Counted from the first letter of the stretch, positions 35,774-44,556 are shown. The stretch: 64,000 bases of DNA from JBLUOA01 sp048060095 (GCF_048060095.1 NZ_JBLUOA010000001.1:248001-312000), one strand, 5' to 3'. Numbers and translations are program-made. The notes: a model not told the origin generated them from the letters alone.

Positions 35774-36810
35774 CCAACGAAATGAAAGCTCTGGTGAAAG
35801 CCAAGCCCGAGGAAGGGCTTTGGATGGAGCATCACCCCGTCCCCGAGATCGGCCCCGATGATGTGCTGATCCGGGTGCGGATGACCGGTATCTGCGGCAC
35901 CGATATTCATATTTGGAACTGGGATGACTGGGCGCAGAAAACCGTGCCCGTGCCGCTGATCACTGGCCATGAATTCGCAGGCGAGATTGTCGATATGGGC
36001 AAGAATGTCGAAGGGCTGTCAATCGGGCAGCGCTGTTCGGGCGAGGGGCATTTGATCGGCAAAACCTCCCGCCAATCCCGCGCGGGGAAGTTTCACCTAG
36101 ATCCGGCGACCCGTGGGATCGGCGTGAATGAACAGGGCGCGTTTGCCGAATATCTGCGGTTGCCCGCTTTCAACGTCGTGCCCTTGCCAGATCAGATTGA
36201 TGATGAGATCGGCGCGATCCTCGATCCGCTTGGAAACGCCGTTCACACCGCGCTTAGCTTTGATCTCGTGGGAGAGGACGTTCTGATCACCGGAGCCGGG
36301 CCGATTGGCATCATGGCGGCGGCGGTCGCCCGTCACGTCGGCGCGCGGCATGTTGTGATTACCGACGTCAACCCCGACCGTCTCGCCCTGGCGGCGCGGG
36401 TGACGGATGTGGTTCCGGTCAATGTGGCCGAGCAGGATTTGGAAAGCGTTGTCTCCTCTCTCAAGATGAAGCAGGGGTTCGACGTGGGGCTTGAGATGTC
36501 CGGCAATCAGGCCGCGCTTGACCAGATGGTCGAAGCCTTGGTGATGGGCGGGCGGATCGCATTGCTTGGAATCCCGCCCGGAAAATCGCCGGTCGATTGG
36601 TCCCGCATCGTGTTCAAGGCGATCACGATCAAGGGCGTCTATGGGCGCGAGATTTTTGAGACGTGGTACAAGATGATCGCCATGCTCGAAAACGGTCTCG
36701 ACGTGCGAGAGGTGATCACCCACCGCTTCAAAGTCGACGATTTCCGCGACGGGTTCGCCGCGATGAAAGGCGGATCGTCCGGCAAGGTGGTTCTGGATTG
36801 GGATGCCTGA
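35770..36810 (+). CDS. tdh: L-threonine 3-dehydrogenase
   Basis: This 346-residue medium-chain dehydrogenase oxidises L-threonine to 2-amino-3-oxobutyrate with NAD+. The catalytic zinc ligands C42 (TGICGTD), H67 and E68 (GHEFAGEI) are present, and the NAD fold has GAGPIGIMAAAVARHVGA. The structural zinc lobe is altered. After GEGHLIG the four cysteines found in Escherichia coli Tdh are absent (KTSRQSRAGKFHLDPATRG). The rest of the protein aligns well in order and length. It is coupled to kbl by a 4-base overlap and ends 170 bases before a membrane LytTR gene. Confidence 0.96.
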   Translation: MTNEMKALVKAKPEEGLWMEHHPVPEIGPDDVLIRVRMTGICGTDIHIWNWDDWAQKTVPVPLITGHEFAGEIVDMGKNVEGLSIGQRCSGEGHLIGKTSRQSRAGKFHLDPATRGIGVNEQGAFAEYLRLPAFNVVPLPDQIDDEIGAILDPLGNAVHTALSFDLVGEDVLITGAGPIGIMAAAVARHVGARHVVITDVNPDRLALAARVTDVVPVNVAEQDLESVVSSLKMKQGFDVGLEMSGNQAALDQMVEALVMGGRIALLGIPPGKSPVDWSRIVFKAITIKGVYGREIFETWYKMIAMLENGLDVREVITHRFKVDDFRDGFAAMKGGSSGKVVLDWDA

Positions 36811-36979
36811 AATTCGCATTAGCGGGAAGCGCAGACCAGAAAATTTTTTGCTATTCGAAATATGCTCACTCAGACATGCGTCACTCACACATGCTGCCTG
36901 CACTTCCCGCCGATTGGGCTAGCAAGTTCTGATGCCTGAGATTAGTTGTCTTGCACGAGTGACGCGTTATCATTCGTGA

Positions 36980-37798
36980 ATGGCAAGTATTACCAGTGAC
37001 GTATCGCAAGTGATTTCCCCAGTTACACACGTTAAAGTTGATTTAAAAAGAAAGCTCGTCATCGTGGCCGGGGCCACATTGGTGCTGGCGTATTCGGGGC
37101 CATTCGGAACATACCGATCGCTCGATTTTTTTGGCCGTTTTGCCTATTGGGGTCTGGCCGTTGGTGGGATCGGTCTCATCATGAATTCAATGGCTTACTA
37201 TTCGTTGCGGTTGACGCTGGTTCAACGTGCGTCCGCGGTGCTGCGGATAATCGGCTGGGCGCTAGTGGGGTCGGTGCCCGCGACGCTTGTGATGCTGGCG
37301 CTTGGAAAGGTCTTTCTGGACCCGGAGCAGAGACTTGAAGAGTTCGCCCCCCTCTACCTGAAGGTACTGGCGATCAACGCTGTTATGTGCGTTGTCGACC
37401 TGCGTCCATTGGCAAAGGCTCGGCTGAATCCTGCTGGAATCTCCCTCTCGGGCACGCGAGATAATGCCGCTTTCAAACATGCTCGGTTCATGCACAAACT
37501 CTGCGGCAAGGTCGGAGGGGAGCTCATCTCTCTCAGCAAACAGGACCACTACCTTGAAGTAACGACAACCCAAGGCAGGCGGCTTGTTCTTGAGAAAATC
37601 AGCACGGTTGAAACGGTGCTTGCAGATTTTCCGGGCATCCGGGTTCATCGATCCCATTGGGCGGTAACGGCGCATATCACGGAACTTAAACGCCAGGGAT
37701 CAAGCTATGCAGTGATCCTGTCCGATGGGCGAGAGCTTCCGGTCAGCCGCACATATCTTCCTGCCGTTCGCGCGGTGATTGGGGGCCAGTCAGCTTGA
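36980..37798 (+). CDS. Membrane-bound LytTR-domain transcriptional regulator
   Basis: This 272-residue protein has about four membrane helices in residues 25-145 and a cytoplasmic LytTR DNA-binding domain at about 165-265 (LISLSKQDHYLEVTTTQG; RVHRSHWAV; LSDGRELPVSRTYLPAVRAVI). It lacks a receiver domain, so the membrane part probably senses the signal directly. The start has only a weak ribosome-binding site. Its stop codon overlaps the -35 element of the hmgA promoter. Targets are unknown; adjacency suggests but does not show a link to hmgA or to its own expression. The 170-base upstream gap contains near-direct repeats ACTCAGACATGC and ACTCACACATGC. Confidence 0.88.
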   Translation: MASITSDVSQVISPVTHVKVDLKRKLVIVAGATLVLAYSGPFGTYRSLDFFGRFAYWGLAVGGIGLIMNSMAYYSLRLTLVQRASAVLRIIGWALVGSVPATLVMLALGKVFLDPEQRLEEFAPLYLKVLAINAVMCVVDLRPLAKARLNPAGISLSGTRDNAAFKHARFMHKLCGKVGGELISLSKQDHYLEVTTTQGRRLVLEKISTVETVLADFPGIRVHRSHWAVTAHITELKRQGSSYAVILSDGRELPVSRTYLPAVRAVIGGQSA

Positions 37799-37825
37799 CT
37801 TCGTTGCATTTGCAACGATATAGTT
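37795..37825 (+). promoter_or_regulatory. hmgA promoter with palindromic operator in the spacer
   Basis: A -35-like TTGACT (37795-37800) is followed by the perfect palindrome TCGTTGCA-TT-TGCAACGA (37801-37818). A -10-like ATATAG or TATAGT follows at 37818-37825. The palindrome fills the promoter spacer, so a bound dimer would exclude RNA polymerase. The hmgA ATG is 29 bases downstream with GGGAGGAAT before it. The likely binder is the MarR protein encoded at 33948-34385, which has the same 9-base half-site upstream of its own gene. Confidence 0.75.
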
Positions 37826-37853
37826 GCCGCTGATCCACTTGGGAGGAATTTCG

Positions 37854-39215
37854 ATGAACACCCAGACTCCGCCCCGCGACATGACACGCGCCGCGACACC
37901 TTACGGAACGTCCGAAGGCTACATGCCCGGTTTTGGCAATGATTTCGAAACCGAAGCACTACCCGACGCCCTGCCGCAAGGCATGAACAGCCCGCAGAAA
38001 TGCAACTACGGCCTTTATGGTGAGCAGCTTTCCGGCACCGCCTTTACCGCGCCCAGCCATCAGAACGAACGGACGTGGTGTTACCGTATCCGCCCCTCAG
38101 TCAAGCACACGCATCGCTTTGCCAAGATCGACATGCCGCATTGGGTGTCGGCGCCGAATGTCGATCCTGATGTGATCTCGCTCGGCCAATATCGGTGGGA
38201 TCCGGTTCCTCATACCGACACGCCGCTGACCTTTGTGACCGGGATGCGAACCATGACGACTGCCGGGGATGTGAACACCCAAGTCGGCATGGCAAGCCAC
38301 ATCTACCTCGTGACCGCGTCGATGGAGGATGACTACTTCTTCTCGGCGGATTCCGAATTGCTGATTGTCCCGCAGGACGGCAAGCTGCGGTTCCACACGG
38401 AACTTGGCATCATTGACCTCAAGCCGCAGGAAATCGCGATCATTCCGCGCGGGTTGGTTTATCGGGTTGAGTTGGTGGAAGGTCCGGCACGCGGGTTTGT
38501 CTGCGAAAACTACGGCCAGAAGTTTGAACTGCCGGGCCGTGGCCCGATCGGCGCGAACTGTATGGCGAACCGACGGGATTTCAAAACCCCCGTTGCCGCG
38601 TTTGAAGACCGTGAAGTGCCGTCGACCGTGACCGTCAAATGGTGCGGCCAATTCCACAAGACGGAAATCGGCCACTCTCCGCTGGATGTCGTCGCATGGC
38701 ACGGCAACTACGCGCCGGTGAAATACGACCTGACCACTTATTGCCCGGTCGGTGCGATCCTGTTCGACCACCCGGACCCGTCGATCTTTACCGTCTTGAC
38801 CGCGCCGTCCGGCGTCGAAGGCACGGCGAATATCGACTTCGTCCTGTTCCGCGAACGCTGGATGGTGATGGAGGATACGTTCCGCCCGCCTTGGTATCAC
38901 AAGAACATCATGTCCGAGCTGATGGGCAACATCTACGGCCAGTATGACGCAAAGCCCGAAGGCTTCGTTCCCGGCGGGATGAGTCTTCATAACATGATGA
39001 TCCCGCATGGCCCGGACAAGAACGCCTTTGAAGGCGCTTCGAATGCTGACCTCAAGCCCGAAAAACTCGACAACACGATGTCGTTCATGTTCGAAACGCG
39101 CTTTCCGCAACACCTGACCTCGTTCGCGGCGAAAGAAGCTCCGCTACAGGACAACTACATCGACTGCTGGACGGATATCGAAAAGAAATTCGACGGCACG
39201 CCGGGTCGCAAATGA
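37854..39215 (+). CDS. hmgA: Homogentisate 1,2-dioxygenase
   Basis: This 453-residue non-haem iron dioxygenase opens homogentisate to maleylacetoacetate in tyrosine and phenylalanine catabolism. The iron ligands by family alignment are H349 (PPWYHKNIMSE), E355 and H385 (MMIPHGPD), with the conserved MPGFGNDFETEALPDALP at the N-terminus. The ATG at 37854 has GGGAGGAAT, so a frame from 37824 is rejected. It is first in an operon with a small membrane protein, maiA and fahA, under the operator-bearing promoter described above. No hpd gene was found in the window. Confidence 0.97.
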   Translation: MNTQTPPRDMTRAATPYGTSEGYMPGFGNDFETEALPDALPQGMNSPQKCNYGLYGEQLSGTAFTAPSHQNERTWCYRIRPSVKHTHRFAKIDMPHWVSAPNVDPDVISLGQYRWDPVPHTDTPLTFVTGMRTMTTAGDVNTQVGMASHIYLVTASMEDDYFFSADSELLIVPQDGKLRFHTELGIIDLKPQEIAIIPRGLVYRVELVEGPARGFVCENYGQKFELPGRGPIGANCMANRRDFKTPVAAFEDREVPSTVTVKWCGQFHKTEIGHSPLDVVAWHGNYAPVKYDLTTYCPVGAILFDHPDPSIFTVLTAPSGVEGTANIDFVLFRERWMVMEDTFRPPWYHKNIMSELMGNIYGQYDAKPEGFVPGGMSLHNMMIPHGPDKNAFEGASNADLKPEKLDNTMSFMFETRFPQHLTSFAAKEAPLQDNYIDCWTDIEKKFDGTPGRK

Positions 39216-39403
39216 AGCTGATGGGCGTTGTCTTTCTGGTCCTTGTCGGGCTGGCCTTGATCGCCGTTCTATATGCGTGGTGGCAGAAATTTGTGAACAA
39301 CCGGCCGGATCGATACGGCAAGGGGCCGGGCCATGAACTGCGCGGGCCGGAGCGGCAGCAATGGGATCGCCTGCCCAACCGACGCAGGGGCGACGGGCGA
39401 TGA
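39212..39403 (+). CDS. Small single-pass membrane protein in the homogentisate operon
   Basis: This 63-residue protein has one membrane helix (about residues 4-24, VVFLVLVGLALIAVLYAWW) and a strongly basic, polar tail. Its start overlaps the hmgA stop (ATGA) and its stop overlaps the maiA start (ATGA), so it is translationally coupled on both sides. That is strong support for its being a real gene despite its size. The function is unknown. It could tether or regulate pathway enzymes at the membrane, but nothing in the sequence shows this. Confidence 0.8.
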   Translation: MKLMGVVFLVLVGLALIAVLYAWWQKFVNNRPDRYGKGPGHELRGPERQQWDRLPNRRRGDGR

Positions 39404-40038
39404 AACTCTATACCTACTGGCGTTCTACCACCGCCTACCGCGCCCGGATTGCGCTGAACCTCAAAGGGATCGCGTGCGATCTCATCCCCGTCGATCTGAT
39501 GAAGGACGGCGGGCAGCAACATTCGGCGGACTACGTCGCGCTGAATCCGGGTCACTCCGTGCCGACGCTGGTGACCGATGACGGTGAGGTGCTGACGCAA
39601 TCGCTTGCGATCATTGATTGGCTCGACGCGACTTATCCTGACCCGGCGCTTGTGCCGTCCGATCCGCTGGCGCGGGCGCGGTGTCTGGCCATAGCGCATA
39701 CGGTTGCGATGGATATCCATCCGGTGAACAACCTTCGGGTGGCGCAAAAGCTCGGCACCGATTTCGGCGCGGATGCGGACGCCAAGGCCGATTGGATGCG
39801 CCACTGGATGCAGCGGGGCTTTGACGCGCTGACGGCCCTGCTGCCGCCCGATCTGCCCTATGCCACGGGCGATGCGCCCAGCCTTGCCGATATCTGCATC
39901 GTGCCGCAGATCTACAATGCGAACCGGTGGGGGGTGGACATGACCGCCTATCCCCGATTGGTTGCGATCGAACGGGCGTGCCTTGCCCTGAAACCCTTTC
40001 AAGACGCGCGGCCCGAAGTTCAGCCCGACGCCGCCTGA
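39400..40038 (+). CDS. maiA: Maleylacetoacetate isomerase (zeta-class GST)
   Basis: This 212-residue glutathione S-transferase family enzyme isomerises maleylacetoacetate to fumarylacetoacetate with glutathione. The active-site region is RSTTAYRARIALNLKGI, the zeta-class counterpart of SSCSxRVRIAL. The glutathione-binding loop reads SVPTLVTDDGEVLTQSLAII. The C-terminal domain has DICIVPQIYNANRWGVDM. Start at ATG 39400 overlaps the preceding stop. It sits between the ring-opening enzyme and fahA, in pathway order. Confidence 0.95.
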   Translation: MKLYTYWRSTTAYRARIALNLKGIACDLIPVDLMKDGGQQHSADYVALNPGHSVPTLVTDDGEVLTQSLAIIDWLDATYPDPALVPSDPLARARCLAIAHTVAMDIHPVNNLRVAQKLGTDFGADADAKADWMRHWMQRGFDALTALLPPDLPYATGDAPSLADICIVPQIYNANRWGVDMTAYPRLVAIERACLALKPFQDARPEVQPDAA

Positions 40039-40050
40039 CATGAGGACCAC

Positions 40051-41325
40051 ATGACCAAACTTCTGAAATCCTGGGTCGAAAGCGCCAATTCGCCCGACAC
40101 TCCGTTCCCTCTGAACAACCTGCCATACGGGGTGTTTTCGGTGGATGAGGATGAACCGCGGTGCGGTGTGGCGATTGGCGATATGATCCTCGACGTTGCT
40201 TATCTAGAGGAAGAAGGCGTGATCGCGCTGGACGACGAACCGGCGCTCGATCTGCCGTTCTGGAACGAGGTGATGGAGCTTGGGCCGAAAAAATGGGCAG
40301 AGCTTCGCGCCCGCCTCACCGATCTGCTGAAAGAGGGTGGCGATCATGTGCTGTCGTCCGATGCCGACATGCGCGCCCAAGCGCTGGTGCCTATGGCCGA
40401 CACGACCCTGCACCTCCCGTTTATCGTGTCCGAATACACCGATTTCTACGCCGGTAAGAACCACGCGATGAATGTTGGCACCATGTTCCGGGGGCCGGAA
40501 AACGCGCTTCCGCCGAACTGGCTGCATATCCCGATTGGCTATAATGGCCGCGCGTCGTCGGTCGTTGTCAGCGGAACCGATGTGCGCCGCCCTTGGGGGC
40601 AGCTCAAGGGGCCGAACGACGACGCACCACGGTTCGAGCCGTGCAAGCGTTTTGACATCGAACTTGAGATGGGCGCGATCGTCGGCACCCCCTCCGAAGG
40701 CCCGATCACCGTGCAAGAGGCGGACGACGCGATCTTCGGCTACGTCCTTCTGAACGACTGGTCCGCGCGGGATATTCAGGCGTGGGAGTACCAACCGCTC
40801 GGCCCGTTTCAGGCCAAGGCGACGGCGACCACGATCAGCCCTTGGATCGTGACCAAAGCGGCGCTGGAGCCGTTTCGCACATCAACCCCCGACCGCGAAA
40901 AGCCGCTGCTGCCCTATCTGCAAGAACCCGGCCCGATGCTGTATGATATCGACCTTGAGGTATCGCTTGCCCCCGAAGGCAAATCCGAAACCACGATCAC
41001 GCGCACGAACTACAGCGTGATGTATTATTCGGCGGCGCAGCAGCTTGCGCATCACACGACCTCCGGCTGCCCGATGAATGCGGGCGACCTGCTCGGTTCC
41101 GGCACCATCTCCGGCCCTGAAAAGCATGAACGCGGTGCGCTTCTGGAGCTTAGCTGGGGCGGCAAGGAACCCATCGCGCTTGAGACCGGAGAAGAACGCA
41201 GCTTCATCGAGGATGGCGATACGCTGACACTGAAAGGCGCGGCGAAGGGCGACGGCTACCAGATCGGTTTTGGCGATTGCGTGGGCACGCTGCTTCCGGC
41301 GCACAAAGACCCTTACAAGCGCTAG
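40051..41325 (+). CDS. fahA: Fumarylacetoacetase
   Basis: This 424-residue hydrolase splits fumarylacetoacetate into fumarate and acetoacetate, the last step of tyrosine degradation. Family landmarks are present: YTDFYAGKNHAMNVG (metal and catalytic site), FDIELEMGAIVG with the ExE metal ligands, and LLNDWSARDIQAWEYQPLGPF. The substrate-binding region ends in GDTLTLKGAA. Length matches the family. The ATG follows GAGGACCAC, twelve bases after maiA. The gene is the last of the hmgA operon and is convergent with the UPF0314 gene. Confidence 0.97.
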   Translation: MTKLLKSWVESANSPDTPFPLNNLPYGVFSVDEDEPRCGVAIGDMILDVAYLEEEGVIALDDEPALDLPFWNEVMELGPKKWAELRARLTDLLKEGGDHVLSSDADMRAQALVPMADTTLHLPFIVSEYTDFYAGKNHAMNVGTMFRGPENALPPNWLHIPIGYNGRASSVVVSGTDVRRPWGQLKGPNDDAPRFEPCKRFDIELEMGAIVGTPSEGPITVQEADDAIFGYVLLNDWSARDIQAWEYQPLGPFQAKATATTISPWIVTKAALEPFRTSTPDREKPLLPYLQEPGPMLYDIDLEVSLAPEGKSETTITRTNYSVMYYSAAQQLAHHTTSGCPMNAGDLLGSGTISGPEKHERGALLELSWGGKEPIALETGEERSFIEDGDTLTLKGAAKGDGYQIGFGDCVGTLLPAHKDPYKR

Positions 41326-41352
41326 ATGGCAGGCCCGGCGACATACCCGGTG

Positions 41353-41916
41353 TCAGAGCGCGCCTTGCCAGTCTTTCACCGCATCGAGCGGATAAAGCAG
41401 CATCAGCACGTTCAGCGCCAGCCCGTCGCGGATCAGGTATGCGGTCAGCAGCTCAAACCCGATAACGATCACCACGCTGACCCAGACCGGCAATACCCGC
41501 GCCAGCCAGAAACCAACCAGCATCGCCACGATGTCAGCTACCGAATTGACGACGGAGTCGCCGTAATAGTCGAGAGAGATCGTAACCTCACGATACCGTT
41601 CGATCACCGCGTTGGTGTTTTCGACAATCTCCCACGCGCATTCGACAATCGTAGCGATCACCAGCCGCCAACCAATGGGAACACGCCGCGCCACCAGCCA
41701 GAGAGCGGCGTAGAACAAGAACCCGTGCAGCAGATGGCTGGGCGTATACCAGTCCATCAAATGCTGAGAGTTTTCAGAGGTCATCACCTCCCCATACCAA
41801 AGCTTGACTGTCCCGCACTCGCAAATCGGTACGCGCCCCATCCCAAGCAGGATGGCCGCAGTGGCAAGGATAACGAAGGCGGTCACCCAATAGGGTATCA
41901 ATCGACGATCAAACAT
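41353..41916 (-). CDS. UPF0314/DUF2585 membrane protein
   Basis: This 187-residue protein has about four to five membrane helices with a conserved soluble stretch, ICECGTVKLWYGEV then QHLMDWYTPSHLLHG. Helices carry VECAWEIVENT and YYGDSVVNSVADI, features of the UPF0314 family found mainly in alphaproteobacteria. The function is not known. It is convergent with fahA (27 bases) and divergent from the metallo-hydrolase gene with 52 bases between starts. Its presence helps place the organism. Confidence 0.85.
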   Translation of the reverse strand: MFDRRLIPYWVTAFVILATAAILLGMGRVPICECGTVKLWYGEVMTSENSQHLMDWYTPSHLLHGFLFYAALWLVARRVPIGWRLVIATIVECAWEIVENTNAVIERYREVTISLDYYGDSVVNSVADIVAMLVGFWLARVLPVWVSVVIVIGFELLTAYLIRDGLALNVLMLLYPLDAVKDWQGAL

Positions 41917-41968
41917 GGGCGGACAGAATCACACCGCCCGTTCGCTGTCTAGAAAGGAATACCGGACC

Positions 41969-42919
41969 ATGGCCAAAGCATTCGCATCACAAGGCGATAT
42001 GACCGAGAAAAAGACCAGTTTTACCGAGGTTGGTGATGGCCTTTGGGCGTTTACGGCTGAGGGCGACCCGAACTCCGGCGTTATCATCGGTGACGACAGC
42101 GTCATGGTGGTCGAAGCACAGGCGACCCCGCGGCTCGCTAACAAGGTGATCGAGGAAATCCGCAAGGTGACGGACAAGCCGATCACCCATCTGGTTCTGA
42201 CCCACTACCACGCCGTCCGCGTGTTGGGCGCGGCGGCCTATGGGGCCGATCAGATCATCATGTCCGACACCGCTCGCGCGATGGTGGTCGAACGCGGGCA
42301 GGAGGATTGGGACAGCGAATTCCAACGCTTCCCGCGTCTGTTCGAGGGGCATGAGAGTATTCCGGGCCTCACGTGGCCGACCACGACCTTTTCGGACAGC
42401 ATGACCGTCTACCTCGGCAATCGGCGGATCGACATTATGCATCTTGGCCGCGCGCACACGGCGGGCGACGCCGTCGTCTGGGTGCCTGATCAAGAGGTGA
42501 TGTTCACAGGCGATATCGTCGAATACCACTCCGCCTGCTATTGCGGTGATGGGCATTTCAGCGATTGGGGCGATACGCTGGACAACATCGCTTGGTTCGA
42601 CCCAAGTTCCATTGCACCAGGGCGGGGGGATGCGCTGGTCGGCCGCGAAATGGTCGCCGCCGCCATTGAAAACACCCGCGACTTCATCGAAAGCACCTAT
42701 CGCCCGGTTCAGAAGGTTGCGGCGCGAGGAGGCTCCCTAAAAGACGCGTGGGACGCTGTGCGGGCCGAGTGCGACCCAAAATTCGCCGATTACGCGATCT
42801 ACGAACACTGCCTGCCCTTCAACGTCGCCCGCGCCTATGACGAAGCCCGCGGCATCGACACCCCGCGTATCTGGACCGCGCAGCGCGATCTGGAAATGTG
42901 GGGCGCGTTGCAGGGGTAA
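41969..42919 (+). CDS. Metallo-beta-lactamase-fold hydrolase with altered second metal site
   Basis: This 316-residue MBL-fold protein keeps the first metal motif histidines H79 and H81 (LTHYHAVR), H163 (GRAHTAGD) and D182 (FTGDIVEYH). The usual HxHxDH is HYHAVR here, so the Asp-His pair that binds the second zinc is V83-R84. The family ranges from lactonases and glyoxalase II-like thioesterases to sulfatases. One metal or a changed reaction is likely. The ATG at 41969 has AAAGGA upstream. It leads a group with an FAD monooxygenase and a DUF2783 protein, which suggests hydrolysis of an aromatic-pathway intermediate. Confidence 0.88.
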   Translation: MAKAFASQGDMTEKKTSFTEVGDGLWAFTAEGDPNSGVIIGDDSVMVVEAQATPRLANKVIEEIRKVTDKPITHLVLTHYHAVRVLGAAAYGADQIIMSDTARAMVVERGQEDWDSEFQRFPRLFEGHESIPGLTWPTTTFSDSMTVYLGNRRIDIMHLGRAHTAGDAVVWVPDQEVMFTGDIVEYHSACYCGDGHFSDWGDTLDNIAWFDPSSIAPGRGDALVGREMVAAAIENTRDFIESTYRPVQKVAARGGSLKDAWDAVRAECDPKFADYAIYEHCLPFNVARAYDEARGIDTPRIWTAQRDLEMWGALQG

Positions 42920-42949
42920 AATACCAACGCCCGGTAGGAGGATATTCGG

Positions 42950-44554
42950 ATGACCAAGATTTTTGAAACACCCCTCTACGCCTACACCCGCTCGCCCGAT
43001 CAGGATGCCCACACACCCGTCCGCCATCCGGTCGTGATCATTGGGGCGGGCCCGGTTGGCCTCGCTGCGGCGATTGATCTTGGTCAGCAGGATATTCCGG
43101 TCGTCGTGCTTGATGACAATGACAAGGTGAGCTTTGGCAGCCGCGCCATTTGCTTCGCCAAGCGTCCGCTGGAAATCCTTGACCGTTTGGGCTGCGGTGA
43201 TCCGATGGTGGAAAAGGGTGTGACGTGGAATGTCGGCAAGGTGTTCTTTGGCGAACGGGAAACTTATACCTTCAACCTGCTGCCGGAGGAGGGGCACAAA
43301 CGACCCGCCTTCATCAATCTTCAGCAATACTATCTGGAAGAATACCTCGTCGCCCGTGTGCGCGAATTTCAGGCAGAGGGCAAACCCATCGACCTGCGTG
43401 GGCGCAACAAGGTGTCCGCCATCGGCCAGCACGACGACCACGTCACGCTGGAGATCGACACGCCTGAGGGGGCGTATAACATCGAGGCTGACTGGCTCAT
43501 CGCCTGTGACGGCGCAGGGTCGCCAACGCGCCGGATGCTCGGCCTCGATTTCGTCGGGCGGGTGTTTGAGGATAACTTCCTGATCGCCGATGTGGTGATG
43601 GAGGCGGACTTTCCGACCGAACGCTGGTTCTGGTTCGATCCGCCTTTCAATCGCGGGCAATCCGCGCTGCTTCACAAGCAGCCTGACGGGGTCTGGCGGA
43701 TTGATTTGCAGCTTGGCTGGGATATCGACAAGGAACGCGAAAAGCAGCCGGAAAACGTGATCCCGCGCCTGAAAGCGATGCTTGGCGAAGATGTGGAGTT
43801 TGAGATTGAGTGGGTGTCGATCTACACCTTCCAATGCCGCCGGATGGACAAGTTCCGCCACGGTCGCACCATCTTTGCCGGCGACGCGGCGCATCAGGTC
43901 AGCCCCTTCGGCGCGCGGGGTGCGAATTCCGGGCTGCAAGACGTGGACAACCTATGCTGGAAGCTGAAACTGGTGATTGACGGGGCAGCGCCGGAAAGCC
44001 TGCTCGACACCTATGATGATGAACGGGTTCACGGCGCGGACGAGAATATCCTGAACTCTTCTCGTTCGACCGATTTCATCACACCGAAATCCGAGGTCAG
44101 CCGCACCTTCCGCGATGCGGTTCTGGATCTGGCCGAACATCACGAATTCGCCCGCCCGCTGGTCAATTCGGGCCGTCTGTCCGTGCCTTGTACCTATCAC
44201 CATTCCGCGCTGAACACGGCGGATGACACGACCCTTCCTGACCGGACGCGCCCCGGCGTTCCGGCCTGCGATGCGCCGATTGCGAAGGGGTGGTTGCTTG
44301 ACCATCTCGACAGTCGGTTCCGGCTTCTGGCGATTGGATGCGATGCGCCCGAGGCGATCGAGGAGTCTGGTGTTCGTGTTGAAACCCTGTCGATTGCCCC
44401 GGGCGAGAATCGGGATTTCGATGATCGCTACCTCGGCGAAAAATCAGCGGCGATCTATCTGATCCGTCCCGATCAGCATATCGCCGCCCGATGGACCGAT
44501 TATGACGAAACCGCCGTGCGCGCCGCGATCCGCCGCGCGACGGGCCAAGTGTGA
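42950..44554 (+). CDS. FAD-dependent aromatic monooxygenase (PheA/MhpA-type)
   Basis: This 534-residue class A flavoprotein hydroxylase has the FAD-binding GAGPVG at 32-37 (VVIIGAGPVGLAAAIDL). The middle motif is DWLIACDGAGSPTRR. The second FAD motif is AGDAAHQVSPFGARGANSG with G311-D312. A thioredoxin-like C-terminal domain follows, as in MhpA-type enzymes. Such enzymes hydroxylate phenolic rings with NAD(P)H and O2. GGAGGAT precedes the ATG. It follows the MBL gene by 30 bases and overlaps the DUF2783 gene region. Placement beside the homogentisate operon suggests a ring-hydroxylating feeder step, which is inference. Confidence 0.92.
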   Translation: MTKIFETPLYAYTRSPDQDAHTPVRHPVVIIGAGPVGLAAAIDLGQQDIPVVVLDDNDKVSFGSRAICFAKRPLEILDRLGCGDPMVEKGVTWNVGKVFFGERETYTFNLLPEEGHKRPAFINLQQYYLEEYLVARVREFQAEGKPIDLRGRNKVSAIGQHDDHVTLEIDTPEGAYNIEADWLIACDGAGSPTRRMLGLDFVGRVFEDNFLIADVVMEADFPTERWFWFDPPFNRGQSALLHKQPDGVWRIDLQLGWDIDKEREKQPENVIPRLKAMLGEDVEFEIEWVSIYTFQCRRMDKFRHGRTIFAGDAAHQVSPFGARGANSGLQDVDNLCWKLKLVIDGAAPESLLDTYDDERVHGADENILNSSRSTDFITPKSEVSRTFRDAVLDLAEHHEFARPLVNSGRLSVPCTYHHSALNTADDTTLPDRTRPGVPACDAPIAKGWLLDHLDSRFRLLAIGCDAPEAIEESGVRVETLSIAPGENRDFDDRYLGEKSAAIYLIRPDQHIAARWTDYDETAVRAAIRRATGQV

Positions 44555-44556
44555 GG

